Notes: a model not told the origin generated them from the sequence alone. DNA of 59,124 nt from Candidatus Fermentithermobacillaceae bacterium (GCA_020725645.1 DYEQ01000015.1:1-59124), one strand, 5' to 3'; positions 1 to 9,055 are shown, counted from the first letter of the stretch. Numbers and translations: made by a program.

Positions 1-3
1 GCT

Positions 4-478
4 ATTTCAGTCCCCTCTACCTCGGGGAATCCTCTGCAACTCGCGACTCCGGATCCTACAATCTGCGGCTGAAACCTATTTCAGTCCCCTCTACCTCGGG
101 GAATCCTCTGCAACCGGCACAGAAGGAGTGGCGTAGGATCGTCTCACTCAATTTCAGTCCCCTCTACCTCGGGGAATCCTCTGCAACCGGGTTTTCGCCT
201 TCTTTCGTTTCTGCCGGCATGTGAATTTCAGTCCCCTCTACCTCGGGGAATCCTCTGCAACGGACGACATCTATCTCGCAGAGATGCACCGGGCGGATTT
301 CAGTCCCCTCTACCTCGGGGAATCCTCTGCAACTCCGGCAAAGTTCCGGACAAAACAGTCCAGGTATAATTTCAGTCCCCTCTACCTCGGGGAATCCTCT
401 GCAACCGACAAACTCTACCCATTTTGAAAGAATGCGGCGCAATTTCAGTCCCCTCTACCTCGGGGAATCCTCTGCAAC
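4..478 (-). CRISPR. CRISPR array, seven 37-nt repeats, truncated by left window edge
   Basis: Seven identical 37-nt repeats start at 4, 78, 151, 225, 297, 369 and 442. They are separated by six unique spacers of 35-37 nt at 41-77, 115-150, 188-224, 262-296, 334-368 and 406-441, giving a unit of 72-74 nt. Each repeat contains a short inverted repeat (TCCCC/GGGGA around an 8-nt loop). Read on the minus strand the repeat begins GTTGCAGAGG and ends ACTGAAAT, close to the GAAA(C/G/T) 3' handle of many type I repeats, so the array is probably transcribed leftward, co-directionally with the cas genes, with its leader at 479 and beyond. All visible copies are identical, so degeneracy cannot confirm the orientation. 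Position 1-3 may be spacer; the array probably continues outside the window. Confidence 0.98.
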
Positions 479-1149
479 CGACCTCCCAGGTGGGTATTAC
501 GCCGACCTGACGCAGGAAATTCGCTGGTGTGCGGTGGGTGCCGGTTTGCCATCTTTGTCGCCGGATATGGGTCTGCGCCAAATCGTTGATCAGAGGCGAC
601 AATCGCCTCCTACCAATCATTCCTGCTCATCTCCATGATTGGCACACAGAGGGACGCCTAGCCGTTAGCTTTTACGGCCATTGACGCGAGCTTGAACCAC
701 CGTCCGTCGAAAAGTCTCACGATGCCCTTCGCCGTTTCAAAAACCCCCTCCAGCTAGAAGTCTACCACACGTCGGTTAATACGGGACACCAGATAACTTC
801 GCCGGGCGAAAACGTGCTCGGCTATAGTGCTCTTTGTCGCCAGGGGTGGAAAGTCCTCCAAACACACCCCTGATTTGAATCAGGGCAACAGAGATGCGGG
901 AACAGGAGGCCCGGCCTGGTGACTAGCACGTTGAGGCAGGTAACGCCTTCCGTACGCCCGCAAACTGGCGGACCGGACGGGGCGGCGGTGAACGACTAGC
1001 ACCTTGAGGTTAACAACGGCTTCCACACGCCCTCGCGCCCAAAAGAGATGCGGAGTTCGCCGGCCCCACCAACGGTACAAGGAATACCTGGGAGACAAGA
1101 TGGGTAAGGATGGTCTACAAATAACCCGTCTGCCCTGACAAACCCAAAC
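479..1149 (-). promoter_or_regulatory. Probable CRISPR leader and structured spacer between array and csa1
   Basis: No gene is supported in these 671 bases. If the array is read leftward, the leader lies just right of 478. Several hairpins are visible: GAGGCGA/TCGCCTC (593-599 with 603-609), CCAATCAT/ATGATTGG (613-620 with 635-642) and GCCGT/ACGGC (661-665 with 674-678). At 841-885 two mutually exclusive stems share bases: CAGGGGTG (841-848) pairs with CACCCCTG (865-872), while CCCTGATT (868-875) pairs with AATCAGGG (878-885). An imperfect direct repeat (921-960 and 994-1035, offset 73) sits near the csa1 end. Leader function is inferred from position only. Confidence 0.4.
921..1035. repeat. 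Imperfect direct repeat, offset 73 bp
   Basis: Copies at 921-960 and 994-1035 share GACTAGCAC, TTGAGG, CTTCC and ACGCCC blocks in the same order. There are only two copies, with no third at the expected positions on either side. The sequence is unrelated to the CRISPR repeat, although the spacing matches the CRISPR unit length. It belongs to a window-wide class of duplications with offsets near 70 bp. Confidence 0.7.
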
Positions 1150-2091
1150 CTACTTCCCTCCCACCCCACTACTTCGTCCTCCGTGACAATGGGCGTAGTA
1201 TCCGCAATATTCCGGACACTCTTCGGCAACTCCGGGGTCCCGCTCCTCATACAGGAGCCTCATCTTCTCGTCCCGCTCGTCTATGAACCACTGTCGGAGC
1301 TCATCGTCGATGAGGAACAGGTCCCGGGTGACTACGGGCACCGAACCTCTGAGGTCTACGTAAACTATGCATCCTACATCCACCGGGAATTCCCAAAGAC
1401 TCTCCATGACCATCCCGTAGGCCGTGACACCTAGCCTGTGAAAGTCCCGTTTTTGGCCGAACTTCACATCGTATATGACCGCTCCGCCGAAGAAAGCCGA
1501 ATCGCAACTGAGAAGAGGACTCAGACCGAGGAACCTACCGTCGAGCTTTTGCTCACACACAACGGGTATCGCCTGAGCTACAAGGGAATCGCACGCTGAG
1601 TACGGTTGCTTCGCGAGGGTTTCGGAAATTCGGCCGGTTATCCGGGGTACCTCAAAATCGCAGATCTTTTGCACTCGCTCCCGGACGAGATTAGCCTGAT
1701 TCTCCGCCAGATTCTCCGGTAGCGTGACTTGGGGCCGAAATTCACGAAGCCCGGTAGCAATTCCATCCAGGTCCTCCGGGCCCTTTAAGTATATGAGCCG
1801 CTTCGCCTGTTCAATCAACTGCGCGACGGCGCTGTGGCAGGCGGTTCCCATCAGCATAGCTGCGCTGGGCTGTGATTCCACGTGTTCGACACGCTTCAAG
1901 AACAGGTCTCGACCGCTGGGACAGTATTTCCCCGCCACCTCAGATACCGTTAACCTGATTTCATACGGCGGCTCTAAGGGCGAGTCATGCCAGTTCCACC
2001 CGCGCAGTTCATTGGCAACACCTTCCTCCCTTGCCCTGGGAATTAAATGTTTGAGTAGCCACCTCGATTCTTCTTCGGTCAGAAAATACAT
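1150..2091 (-). CDS. csa1: CRISPR-associated protein Csa1 (Cas4-superfamily, type I-A adaptation)
   Basis: This is a 313-aa protein of the Csa1 family, a Cas4 relative with a RecB-type nuclease fold and a predicted Fe-S cluster. Csa1 is associated with spacer acquisition in archaeal type I-A systems. The N-terminus (ELRGWNW, then SEVAGKYCPSGRDLFLKRV) is characteristic. Cys57 and a C-terminal cluster Cys292, Cys296 and Cys302 can form the four-cysteine site, and IYDVKFG fits the RecB D-x-K nuclease motif. The ATG follows a GGGAGGG Shine-Dalgarno sequence. It is the last gene of the cas1-cas2-cas4-csa1 cluster, 177 bp after cas4. It is odd that a Cst-type interference module carries both Csa1 and a separate Cas4. 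Family assignment is by remembered motif pattern, not by search. Confidence 0.85.
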   Translation of the reverse strand: MYFLTEEESRWLLKHLIPRAREEGVANELRGWNWHDSPLEPPYEIRLTVSEVAGKYCPSGRDLFLKRVEHVESQPSAAMLMGTACHSAVAQLIEQAKRLIYLKGPEDLDGIATGLREFRPQVTLPENLAENQANLVRERVQKICDFEVPRITGRISETLAKQPYSACDSLVAQAIPVVCEQKLDGRFLGLSPLLSCDSAFFGGAVIYDVKFGQKRDFHRLGVTAYGMVMESLWEFPVDVGCIVYVDLRGSVPVVTRDLFLIDDELRQWFIDERDEKMRLLYEERDPGVAEECPEYCGYYAHCHGGRSSGVGGK

Positions 2092-2176
2092 AATGGTCCC
2101 TCCCGATTTCGGCTGCTAACGGGCCCTCCGTAGCCCGATCAGCATTGGCTGCAGCGGACCGGCGGTTTACCCGAAT

Positions 2177-2285
2177 CGGTGCCGCTACCAATGTCGAGCA
2201 TTCCTGCAAACACCGCAGGTCAAACAAAGTACGTCGCCAGGCAGACCGGCGCGGTGCCGCTACCGACATCAGGCATCCCTGCAGT
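2177..2285. repeat. Imperfect direct repeat duplicating the 3' end of cas4, offset 75 bp
   Basis: The run CGGTGCCGCTACC occurs at 2177-2189 and 2252-2264, followed in both copies by similar sequence ending in CATTCCTGCA or CATCCCTGCA. The right-hand copy overlaps the end of cas4 (stop at 2269), so the spacer copy looks like a decayed duplicate of the cas4 terminus. Confidence 0.7.
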
Positions 2286-2982
2286 AATTCCTGAACTCGC
2301 AGTCCCTGCACCGGCCGCCCCATCTCGTCCGCCGGGGCATGATACCCGTCCGGATGATGTTGACCATCGCTGAAATGATCTTCCGGGTGAAGATCCGGGC
2401 GCTCTCATCTACGGTGATCTTGAAGACCTTTTTCCTTGGAATGACGTAGATGAACCCCGCCTTCGCCGGTTTTCCTCTGGCCTCTTCGGCCATCATGGCA
2501 TAGGCCACGAGCTGATACTTGTGATGAAGCCCCGGGTCACCACAGGTGTCCTTGAATTCTACAGGGTACACGTTGGATGCCGTTGTGATTAAAAGGTCCA
2601 GGCGCCCCGCTATTCCCAGCCTGCGCGATTCCAGCTGAACCTTGAACTCCCTCGTTCCCTCTTCCAGGCCGTACTTACCCAGGGTGCGTCTCGACTCGAG
2701 TTCGGAGAACTCGGCGTGCGACTTGAGCCCCTCTTCCATTTTCACCGTCGTCACGCGCGGAACCGGGATCACGTAATTGAAATACACGATTCGGGGGCAG
2801 TACACGTACTGCCTGATATCCGATACTCTCAGGGGCTCGCTCAAACCGTGCGACACGGGGACGAGCTTGCTCCCACCAGTCGTTATGTCGGATATCGCTA
2901 GCGGCTCCCTCAAGCCGTGAAACGGGGGAGCTACTCTAGCCGGCCGCTCGGGTGCGAAGTTCCTCTGCTCTGTCTGGATCAT
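2269..2982 (-). CDS. cas4: CRISPR-associated Cas4 exonuclease
   Basis: A Cas4-family Fe-S nuclease that, in characterised systems, works with Cas1-Cas2 to trim prespacers and select PAMs. The four expected cysteines are visible: Cys62 in SDIRQYVYCPRIVYF and Cys225, Cys228 and Cys234 near the C-terminus. RecB-type residues are seen in AGRLDLLI and YPVEFKDT. The predicted product is 237 aa, longer than the usual ~170-200 aa, because residues 22-33 (HGLREPLAISDI) are duplicated 23 residues on (HGLSEPLRVSDI) just before the first cysteine. The given start overlaps cas2 by 47 bp; a GTG at codon 43 is a possible alternative start that would remove the first copy. It lies between cas2 and csa1 in the adaptation cluster. 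Confidence 0.92.
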   Translation of the reverse strand: MIQTEQRNFAPERPARVAPPFHGLREPLAISDITTGGSKLVPVSHGLSEPLRVSDIRQYVYCPRIVYFNYVIPVPRVTTVKMEEGLKSHAEFSELESRRTLGKYGLEEGTREFKVQLESRRLGIAGRLDLLITTASNVYPVEFKDTCGDPGLHHKYQLVAYAMMAEEARGKPAKAGFIYVIPRKKVFKITVDESARIFTRKIISAMVNIIRTGIMPRRTRWGGRCRDCEFRNYCRDA

Positions 2983-3235
2983 AGCCGTTTACGCTCAGCT
3001 CCTTCTTCAACCTGATGTCCTTCTCACAAATCACGTACATCTGGATGTTACCCTCCGTGTCGCCCAGGGTACGGCGGAACTTCAGCATCATCTCTTCCCT
3101 TCGGTTCCTGTCGGTCAGCCCGAAAAACGCGCTGTATTGGATTCGCTCGAGCCCATAATCTTTACACACCTCGGCGACCCGCCGTCTTACCTTGTCCTCA
3201 ACGATGTCATAGATGACCAGCGTACACACCATCAT
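2936..3235 (-). CDS. cas2: CRISPR-associated Cas2
   Basis: A small ferredoxin-fold protein of 99 aa that forms the Cas1-Cas2 integrase scaffold. The N-terminus MMVCTLVIYDIVEDK contains the conserved first beta strand with Asp10 of the family. RIQYSAFFGLTDR matches the second conserved segment, and the C-terminal part holds the swapped strand region. An open frame extends further upstream, but the ATG pair at 3235/3232 preceded by GAGGAG is the sensible start and gives the normal family length. It sits 178 bp after cas1 and overlaps the predicted start of cas4. Confidence 0.93.
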   Translation of the reverse strand: MMVCTLVIYDIVEDKVRRRVAEVCKDYGLERIQYSAFFGLTDRNRREEMMLKFRRTLGDTEGNIQMYVICEKDIRLKKELSVNGYDPDRAEELRTRAAG

Positions 3236-3413
3236 CGTCCGACCACTCCTCGCAAGCTCTTGCCGGCACGCCCGTCGCCCTGGCCCGGAAGTTTGTCGTA
3301 CCTCAAGAGCGCCCAAGTTATGACCGTCACGAGCCGGCTATCGCTACACGCACGACCTCGCGTCGTCACCCGCTCGTAGGGACGGAACATCGTAAAGGGC
3401 AAGACCTTCCGTC

Positions 3414-4415
3414 TCACCACGTGGACGAATAGGGCTTGTACTGCCCCTCTCCCCGAAGATAAGTGGCCAGGCGCCGCGCCTGAGCCAGGATTATGCCTTC
3501 CAGTTTCTGCTTCTTGCCGGAATACCTGTCCCGGAGATCGAGTCGCTCGAGCACAATACCGGCGATGTGACGCCGGGATTCCTGAGTCAAGGCGTTCTCA
3601 TCATCCAAATCCGGCCGCCACCCCTTGATGAAGGTCACGATGACGCTGCGGTCCACGACCGGTGCGCGGAATTCCTCGACCATATCCAGGACCAGGCTAG
3701 GTTTGCCGGGCCTGTCCACATGAAGGAAGCCACCAAATGGTTCGAGACCTGCAAGGACCAGGGCACCCCAAACCTGCGTGTACAGAATGCCGTACCCGTA
3801 GTTCAGAGAGGCGTTGAACGGGTCCGTTGCACCCCTGTGCTCACGGCCTTTGAACTCGTCGCCTGCGGCGAGAGGGCCAACGATGTCCCAGTATAAACTC
3901 GCCGCTCGTCCTTCGAGGTTCATCAGGTAAGGCCTGACTTGGTCCACTTTATCCCCGTCGATTTCGTCCGCTTCCTTTTCGAGCTTTTCCATTTCGGAAG
4001 CGGCGTCCATCATCTTCTGGTAAGACTCGGTCCCGGTTCTGTGCTTGGCGAAGTACTTGATGAGACTGGCCTGGTTTCCGATCTTACCTTTGACGAAACA
4101 TCGTGCGAGGTAGAGTCCGCGTTTGTCGTCATACGCCTTGAGCTGTTCCCGTCTGGTCTGGACCGTACCGTTAAGTTCGGGAGACGTGACCAGAGCGTAC
4201 GGCTTCCCGGTAGCTGTAAGGAAGTTCATGGGGATACCAAACTCGATACAGCTGGCCAGCGCGTCGGTGGAAACTGTAACGCCTCGTGACGCGATAGTCA
4301 CCTGCTCCAGGTCCCTGAGCGGAACTTCCTGGATTATCTTCCCTTTCGACGAAATCGTCAGTCGTTCTGACTTCTTTCCTATGAAAACACCAAAGTCTGA
4401 AACAACAAGATGCAT
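3414..4415 (-). CDS. cas1: CRISPR-associated Cas1 integrase
   Basis: A 333-aa Cas1, the metal-dependent integrase that inserts new spacers at the leader-repeat junction. The expected active-site residues are seen: Glu168 in NLEGRAASLYW, His232 in FLHVDRPGKPSL and Glu247 in LDMVEEFRAPVVD. Length matches the family. The ATG is preceded by GGGGGTTG about 11 nt upstream. It is the first gene of the adaptation cluster (cas1-cas2-cas4-csa1), separated from cas3 by a 383-bp non-coding stretch, so it may have its own promoter. Confidence 0.97.
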   Translation of the reverse strand: MHLVVSDFGVFIGKKSERLTISSKGKIIQEVPLRDLEQVTIASRGVTVSTDALASCIEFGIPMNFLTATGKPYALVTSPELNGTVQTRREQLKAYDDKRGLYLARCFVKGKIGNQASLIKYFAKHRTGTESYQKMMDAASEMEKLEKEADEIDGDKVDQVRPYLMNLEGRAASLYWDIVGPLAAGDEFKGREHRGATDPFNASLNYGYGILYTQVWGALVLAGLEPFGGFLHVDRPGKPSLVLDMVEEFRAPVVDRSVIVTFIKGWRPDLDDENALTQESRRHIAGIVLERLDLRDRYSGKKQKLEGIILAQARRLATYLRGEGQYKPYSSTW

Positions 4416-4798
4416 GGCCTATCAACCCCCAGGTATGATTGTGATCCGGTACCATCATTCGCCAGTCGTCTACTAACCATTCCAACTAACATACACCGAT
4501 CGGCACATCCCCTCCCGACTTCGGAAGGAGATTCCAAAGGGGTGGCAATAGTTAATTTCGTGAAAATGACGGAAATAGTTTAGCGTTATGGGATTAGGGC
4601 AAGAGGTAATCAGAGAGATATGACTTAGAGGTATATTTTGCTAGAGAGACGTACGGCGGAATAATAGTGAAGAACTAGGCGTGGCACAAGGATTGGGCTG
4701 GGCAAAGGTTAATTTGTGCGTGCAGCAAAGCGTGTCGCCCCTCACACCACTTAACCGAGTGCGACTTCGAAGAACGTAGGACCGATCGTCTACTCGCT
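4416..4798. other. Gap between cas3 and cas1 (383 bp), possible adaptation-operon promoter
   Basis: No open frame in this gap resembles a protein. The stretch 4540-4680 is noticeably A+T-richer than the flanking genes, which fits a promoter for cas1. A weak candidate on the minus strand is TTGCCC with a poor -10 about 17 nt on, too poor to call. The gap separates the interference genes from the adaptation genes. Confidence 0.3.
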
Positions 4799-7156
4799 TT
4801 AAACCTCCAATCCGTATTCTGCAGAGTATCGTACGTCAACCACCACCGTCCAGGGATGTTTCGAAGGTAACCGCCGCTTTTCATTGGCTTTGAGCCAAGC
4901 CCATGAGACGGGTACCAGAAGCTCCGCAGCTTGAAAGGGGTTGACTTCGCGTAGTTCGAGGTACTCCTTATGATAAGCGCTAGGAATCACCTCCGTACCG
5001 TCAAACATCTTATCGAAGATCTCCTCTAGCTCCTCCATACTCCTGAACGGATATAGTCTATTCAAGCAGCTCTTTCTGAAGTGCATCTGCGTTTTCCGGT
5101 ACTTTTCCTCCCACTCTTCGAGCGGTTCTCCAGTGTACACTTCATCGAGCCACATCTCCACGGAGCGCTCCTCGATGTCCTTGCCGTTGGCGTGCTTTTC
5201 CAAGGTGGAGAGAGTTTGTCTCACGAGAGAGGAGAGATAAACCCCCTGGCCATCGGCTGGCTGAGTGCAGACGTACACCGGCGCCTTATCAACCCTTCGC
5301 AGCCTGTTGATCCTGCCGAACCGCTGAACAAGAGCTTCGAGAGGCGCCGGGTCGCTGAACAGGACATCCAAATCTATATTCAAACTAACCTCCACAACCT
5401 GCGTGGACACCACCACCATAGTTCTACGCTCGTCACTCCGGGTGCCGGTGGCCTTCAAGATGCTGGTTTCCTTTCTTATCCTATCCCGCGAGTTAAACCT
5501 GCTGTGAACCAGGACCAAAGATTCACGAGGGATGGAGTCACATAATCGCCTATACACGTCCTGGGCACGTTTGACCGTGTTGCAGGTAACCAGGACCGAC
5601 CTGCCTTTTTGGAATTCGCGTACTATTGCCGTCAAAATCCCGTCAGAAAGTAACTCGTCGTCGACCAAATGGAGTCTGTGCCTAGAAAACTCCCTAAACA
5701 GGGTGTCCGAAGCGCGCACGACCGGAGGGCTCTCCAGAGCTTCTTCTACTCGCCTTCTCACGTGAGACGGCAGAGTTGCGGACATAACGAGAAACCTGCA
5801 ACCGAGCTTTTCCCGGAGAAAAGAGCTGAGCTCCAGAGTCAGCGCAAGCCTTGATGGGTCATAAGCATGGATTTCGTCGAAGATGAAAGCTCCACCGGCC
5901 AGATCAGCGAGGATAGCTTCGTAGCCCTTCAGCTGGTAGGCAGCCTTTAGCATCTGGTACGGACTTGATATCTGTATCGGGTGATAGCGGAGCCGCGCAA
6001 GTTGATCCGCGAGCTTTGCCGCCCGTGCTGCACTAACCGGATCATACCCTTGCTCCATGAGAGTACGATAAACGGCAAGCGCACTCCGACTGTGAACCAG
6101 CCCGGCGCTCTCCGGGAAGTACCTCTCGATACGCTCACGCATCGCATTCATGCTAGCTTGATATGGCAGTGTATAATGCAAACGACTCATACAACCATCT
6201 TGCCATTGCCTGCACGCCCATAGCAGGGCCGCCTCTGTTTTTCCGCTCCCTGTGGGAGCGATCAAAATGCAAGACCCGCTCACATTTGCCACATTCTTCT
6301 GATGCTCAAAAAGCTTGTCCTGGGATACTTCGCCGGCCAGAATGCTCTCGTGCGTTAACTCCAGCCTGCGTGCAGACGGAACGTGGGCAGATGCAGCGTG
6401 GTCGCTCTCAATCAGGCTGCCGCGAAGCAGAATGCCCGGCAATGCCCACTCCTTACCCTGAGCATAGCTGAACTTCCCAACTAGACTACAAAAAGACCAC
6501 AGTCTTTCCCGGATCTGTGCGGGGGCCTCCATTCGGAACCTCGTAAGCTTTTCGTAAGCTCCCACAGTCGAAAGCTCATCGGGAGCTGTTACACCGAGCT
6601 TGTCGAACTCGAGGTCGTGAATCCACACCGGAGCTATCTCCGAAAACCACCGCCATAGCCCCTGTAAAGCATCATCATCAATTTCCCGTACGAGATCTTC
6701 GACCGAGTCAAATTCCGGATCCACGTTTAAAGGGTACAAGCGAGCTACCTCGTTTTCGTCCAGATGATGAGATACGATGGCGGCGGTCATTCCGTCCATC
6801 TGTCCGGGAGTATGAAAGTACTTCACCCAATCCAGAAAGGCGAGGGACAACACCTCGTGGCGGTGGGACCACCGGCCCTTACCTCTGAGTACTTGCTGGA
6901 AGCTCGGGGCGACCTTCCCCCAATCGTGAAAGAAGGCCGCCCAGAAAACGACCGGCCAAAACGCGCTGCCGTCGGGCAACGCACCAATCTCGGACCAGAC
7001 AGGGTGCCTTTCTGCAAGCGTTCGCAGGTAGTGCAGCACCTGCCAGGTGTGCTTCGCCAGCGACTCCCCAGGACGCATTCTGTCGGCGTCCTTCGACCCG
7101 CTTTTTGCCCAAATCTCTTGCAGCCAATCAGGCCATTTGCTCGGCTCCATTTCCAT
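4799..7156 (-). CDS. cas3: CRISPR-associated Cas3 HD nuclease-helicase
   Basis: Cas3 is recruited by Cascade after target recognition and unwinds and shreds DNA. This 785-aa protein has both domains fused. The N-terminal HD nuclease is marked by His37 (AKHTWQVL), FFHDWGK (His78-Asp79), HRHEVL and SHHLDE. The SF2 helicase has Walker A APTGSGKTEAALLW (about 301-314), DEIH at about 428-431 (FIFDEIHAYDP), SATLP, and motif VI QRFGRINR. The ATG at 7156 is used; a TTG at 7159 and an ATG at 7150 are also possible. It overlaps the end of cas5 by about 29 bp, indicating translational coupling. Motifs look intact, so it is probably active. Confidence 0.96.
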   Translation of the reverse strand: MEMEPSKWPDWLQEIWAKSGSKDADRMRPGESLAKHTWQVLHYLRTLAERHPVWSEIGALPDGSAFWPVVFWAAFFHDWGKVAPSFQQVLRGKGRWSHRHEVLSLAFLDWVKYFHTPGQMDGMTAAIVSHHLDENEVARLYPLNVDPEFDSVEDLVREIDDDALQGLWRWFSEIAPVWIHDLEFDKLGVTAPDELSTVGAYEKLTRFRMEAPAQIRERLWSFCSLVGKFSYAQGKEWALPGILLRGSLIESDHAASAHVPSARRLELTHESILAGEVSQDKLFEHQKNVANVSGSCILIAPTGSGKTEAALLWACRQWQDGCMSRLHYTLPYQASMNAMRERIERYFPESAGLVHSRSALAVYRTLMEQGYDPVSAARAAKLADQLARLRYHPIQISSPYQMLKAAYQLKGYEAILADLAGGAFIFDEIHAYDPSRLALTLELSSFLREKLGCRFLVMSATLPSHVRRRVEEALESPPVVRASDTLFREFSRHRLHLVDDELLSDGILTAIVREFQKGRSVLVTCNTVKRAQDVYRRLCDSIPRESLVLVHSRFNSRDRIRKETSILKATGTRSDERRTMVVVSTQVVEVSLNIDLDVLFSDPAPLEALVQRFGRINRLRRVDKAPVYVCTQPADGQGVYLSSLVRQTLSTLEKHANGKDIEERSVEMWLDEVYTGEPLEEWEEKYRKTQMHFRKSCLNRLYPFRSMEELEEIFDKMFDGTEVIPSAYHKEYLELREVNPFQAAELLVPVSWAWLKANEKRRLPSKHPWTVVVDVRYSAEYGLEV

Positions 7157-7865
7157 CAACCCACGAGTGGAATACCAGCCCGAGATGCTCGTTGTGAATT
7201 TGCGGTGACGATGTATCGATCCAGAAGAGCCCCTCTGCTTCTTGATACCTGACCATATCCCGTGAACTCACCCGGCGATGCAGTATGATGTACCGTTCGA
7301 ACGTCGGGTACCGCCTGTTCCGGTAATCGATGAACCTGGGCATCAGAACCGAGACCCCTTTTGCAGTGCGCCGGATATAGTCATACGGTAAGAGGGTGTG
7401 TTCGAGATATGCGCGGTCCGACTGAACCAGGTCCACCACATCCACGGATGTATAGGTAAAAAGGTCCTGTGACCTGCCCAGTACCACAGCATACTTCGGA
7501 CTGAGGAAATGTTCGGCCCACTCGGGCTTGTTCAAGTACAGCACGAGCCTGGGACGGAACAAGAGCGCTCTTTTGAACGGCTGAACGGTTCCTTCCAGGA
7601 CCTTCGGTAACCGGGTCGACTCGAGCCTGCCCGTGGACGGCGTCAAAACATGAGTGTGCTCGATGTCATCAAAACGCTTGCGGTACGAAAAATGAATGGC
7701 AAACTGCACTCCGGCCGGCTCGAACCATTCTCCGAGCGCGCTGCAGATATGTCCGTAAATGGTGGCCGGCGGGGGCATCTCGAACGTGGGCTGCACTCCC
7801 TGCATGAAATGGGGGTATCTGAAGGAAGTCACAGGGCCTTCGGCCACTACTCTGAGCACCCGCAT
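7128..7865 (-). CDS. cas5: Cascade subunit Cas5 (Cas5t/Cst-type)
   Basis: A RAMP-fold Cascade subunit that caps the 5' handle of the crRNA. The 245-aa product begins MRVLRVVAEGPVTSFRYPHF, then PPPATIYGHICSALGEW, the typical Cas5 N-terminal pattern. I chose the ATG at 7865 because GGGGGAC lies 7 nt upstream; an upstream in-frame start at 7904 would overlap cas7 further. It lies 26 bp after cas7 and overlaps cas3. Assignment to the Cas5t branch rests on the neighbouring Cst1 and Cst2 genes and on remembered family patterns. Confidence 0.9.
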   Translation of the reverse strand: MRVLRVVAEGPVTSFRYPHFMQGVQPTFEMPPPATIYGHICSALGEWFEPAGVQFAIHFSYRKRFDDIEHTHVLTPSTGRLESTRLPKVLEGTVQPFKRALLFRPRLVLYLNKPEWAEHFLSPKYAVVLGRSQDLFTYTSVDVVDLVQSDRAYLEHTLLPYDYIRRTAKGVSVLMPRFIDYRNRRYPTFERYIILHRRVSSRDMVRYQEAEGLFWIDTSSPQIHNEHLGLVFHSWVDGNGAEQMA

Positions 7866-7891
7866 CTTATGTCCCCCTTCGCGTGGAGCGC

Positions 7892-8974
7892 TTATTCCAG
7901 CCAACCAGGGTTCTCCTTGAGCTCCCGCACCACCCCGAGCATCGCTTCGCGCGGGTTAGTCAGAACGATCCTATCCTTCCACTCCTTGAGTTCTCCCGTC
8001 TCCTGCAGACCCGTCTTGAAGGACGCGCGCTTTTCGTCCAGGTACCCTTCCACCCATCCGACGAAAACCGTGGACAAGATGTCCTGCCCAAAAGCGCTGA
8101 ATGCCTCTTTCAAGGCGCCCAACTTAAGCTCCGGGCGGTTCAGCGAATCGACGCCGAAGACATGTCCGAAGACGTGGTTGCCTCCCCTGGTTACAGCGGC
8201 GATCACTATATCGGGCGTGACGTCGGTGTAATGGAGGGCCTGCTTTGCCCCGCCTTCAACGTAAGCTATCGCTTCGAGCAGGGCGGAAATCCGCTTGACG
8301 CGCTCCTCCCGTGCGAGACGGTACGCTTTTTCCTGTGTAACCTCTTCCAAGCCCTTCGTCTTCGCCCTTTCTACCCGCTCCTTGTCGAGGTTCTTATACC
8401 CGGTCTTGTCCTGGTACGTAAAGAGACCCGAGGCGTGGAGGTCCAGCGAGAACAGCGCGTGTAACGTGGCGCGATAGAACTGGTGTTCAAAAGGTACCGG
8501 ATCTCCCTCCTGACGAGCCATAACTCCGAAATCGTTCACTATACTTGCCGGAGCCAGAGATACCAGGGTGCTCACACGGAAGGGCGAAACACGCGTAACC
8601 GTCTCCGACGTGGGCGTTTCCCCCGCCCGGCTGGGGTCAGCTTCTCGCGCTTCGACGGCTGATGCCTTCTTGGACGGAGCTCGCATATAGCCGAAAAGGT
8701 CATCGTCCCACCACTCAATCGGATTGGCATCCGTGTACGCCACCTTCTGCTCGCGGTATACGGGAGCAGCCTTCCATCCCCAAGAACCCTTCTCCAGGGT
8801 CCGCCGGAGCCAGTACCTGTAGGCCTGTGCCGATACGTAAGGATATAGGCCTTCCTTGGTCTTGATGTACTTGACTCCCGAAGCATTGTCGGTCATCGCA
8901 CCCTCAACCGCCCCCAGGTTGTTAAGGGCAGATGCCGGCGCGTCGATCACGAATGCTCCTGTCACAAACGCCAT
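7892..8974 (-). CDS. cas7: Cascade backbone subunit Cas7 (Cst2/DevR family)
   Basis: The repeated backbone subunit that coats the crRNA spacer. The 360-aa product starts MAFVTGAFVIDAPASALNN and contains VKYIKTKEGLYPYVSAQAYR and SPFRVSTLVSLAPA, the pattern of Cst2/DevR-type Cas7 proteins. A strong AAGGGAGG site precedes the ATG by 8 nt. A polar linker around residues 95-120 is probably a surface loop. The gene follows cas8 after 81 bp and precedes cas5. Confidence 0.92.
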   Translation of the reverse strand: MAFVTGAFVIDAPASALNNLGAVEGAMTDNASGVKYIKTKEGLYPYVSAQAYRYWLRRTLEKGSWGWKAAPVYREQKVAYTDANPIEWWDDDLFGYMRAPSKKASAVEAREADPSRAGETPTSETVTRVSPFRVSTLVSLAPASIVNDFGVMARQEGDPVPFEHQFYRATLHALFSLDLHASGLFTYQDKTGYKNLDKERVERAKTKGLEEVTQEKAYRLAREERVKRISALLEAIAYVEGGAKQALHYTDVTPDIVIAAVTRGGNHVFGHVFGVDSLNRPELKLGALKEAFSAFGQDILSTVFVGWVEGYLDEKRASFKTGLQETGELKEWKDRIVLTNPREAMLGVVRELKENPGWLE

Positions 8975-9055
8975 GACCGCATCCTCCCTTCTCGATACTC
9001 GACATTCATAGATGGCCCGAACAATCTGCCAGCTGTTAACGCTGACTGTACAGCG

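Noticed and set aside
1-478. Self-targeting spacers against genes in this window
   Set aside because: By eye none of the six spacers matches window sequence outside the array; a proper search is needed for other targets.
164-620. Open frames on both strands across the array encoding a repeated SPLYLGESSAT-type or CRGFPEVEGTEI-type peptide
   Set aside because: They are the CRISPR repeat translated; the repeat has no stop in these frames. No ribosome site and no protein character in the spacers.
921-1035. A second, degenerate CRISPR array (two copies, 73-bp offset)
   Set aside because: Only two copies, no shared sequence with the main repeat, and duplications of the same offset occur elsewhere in unrelated sequence.
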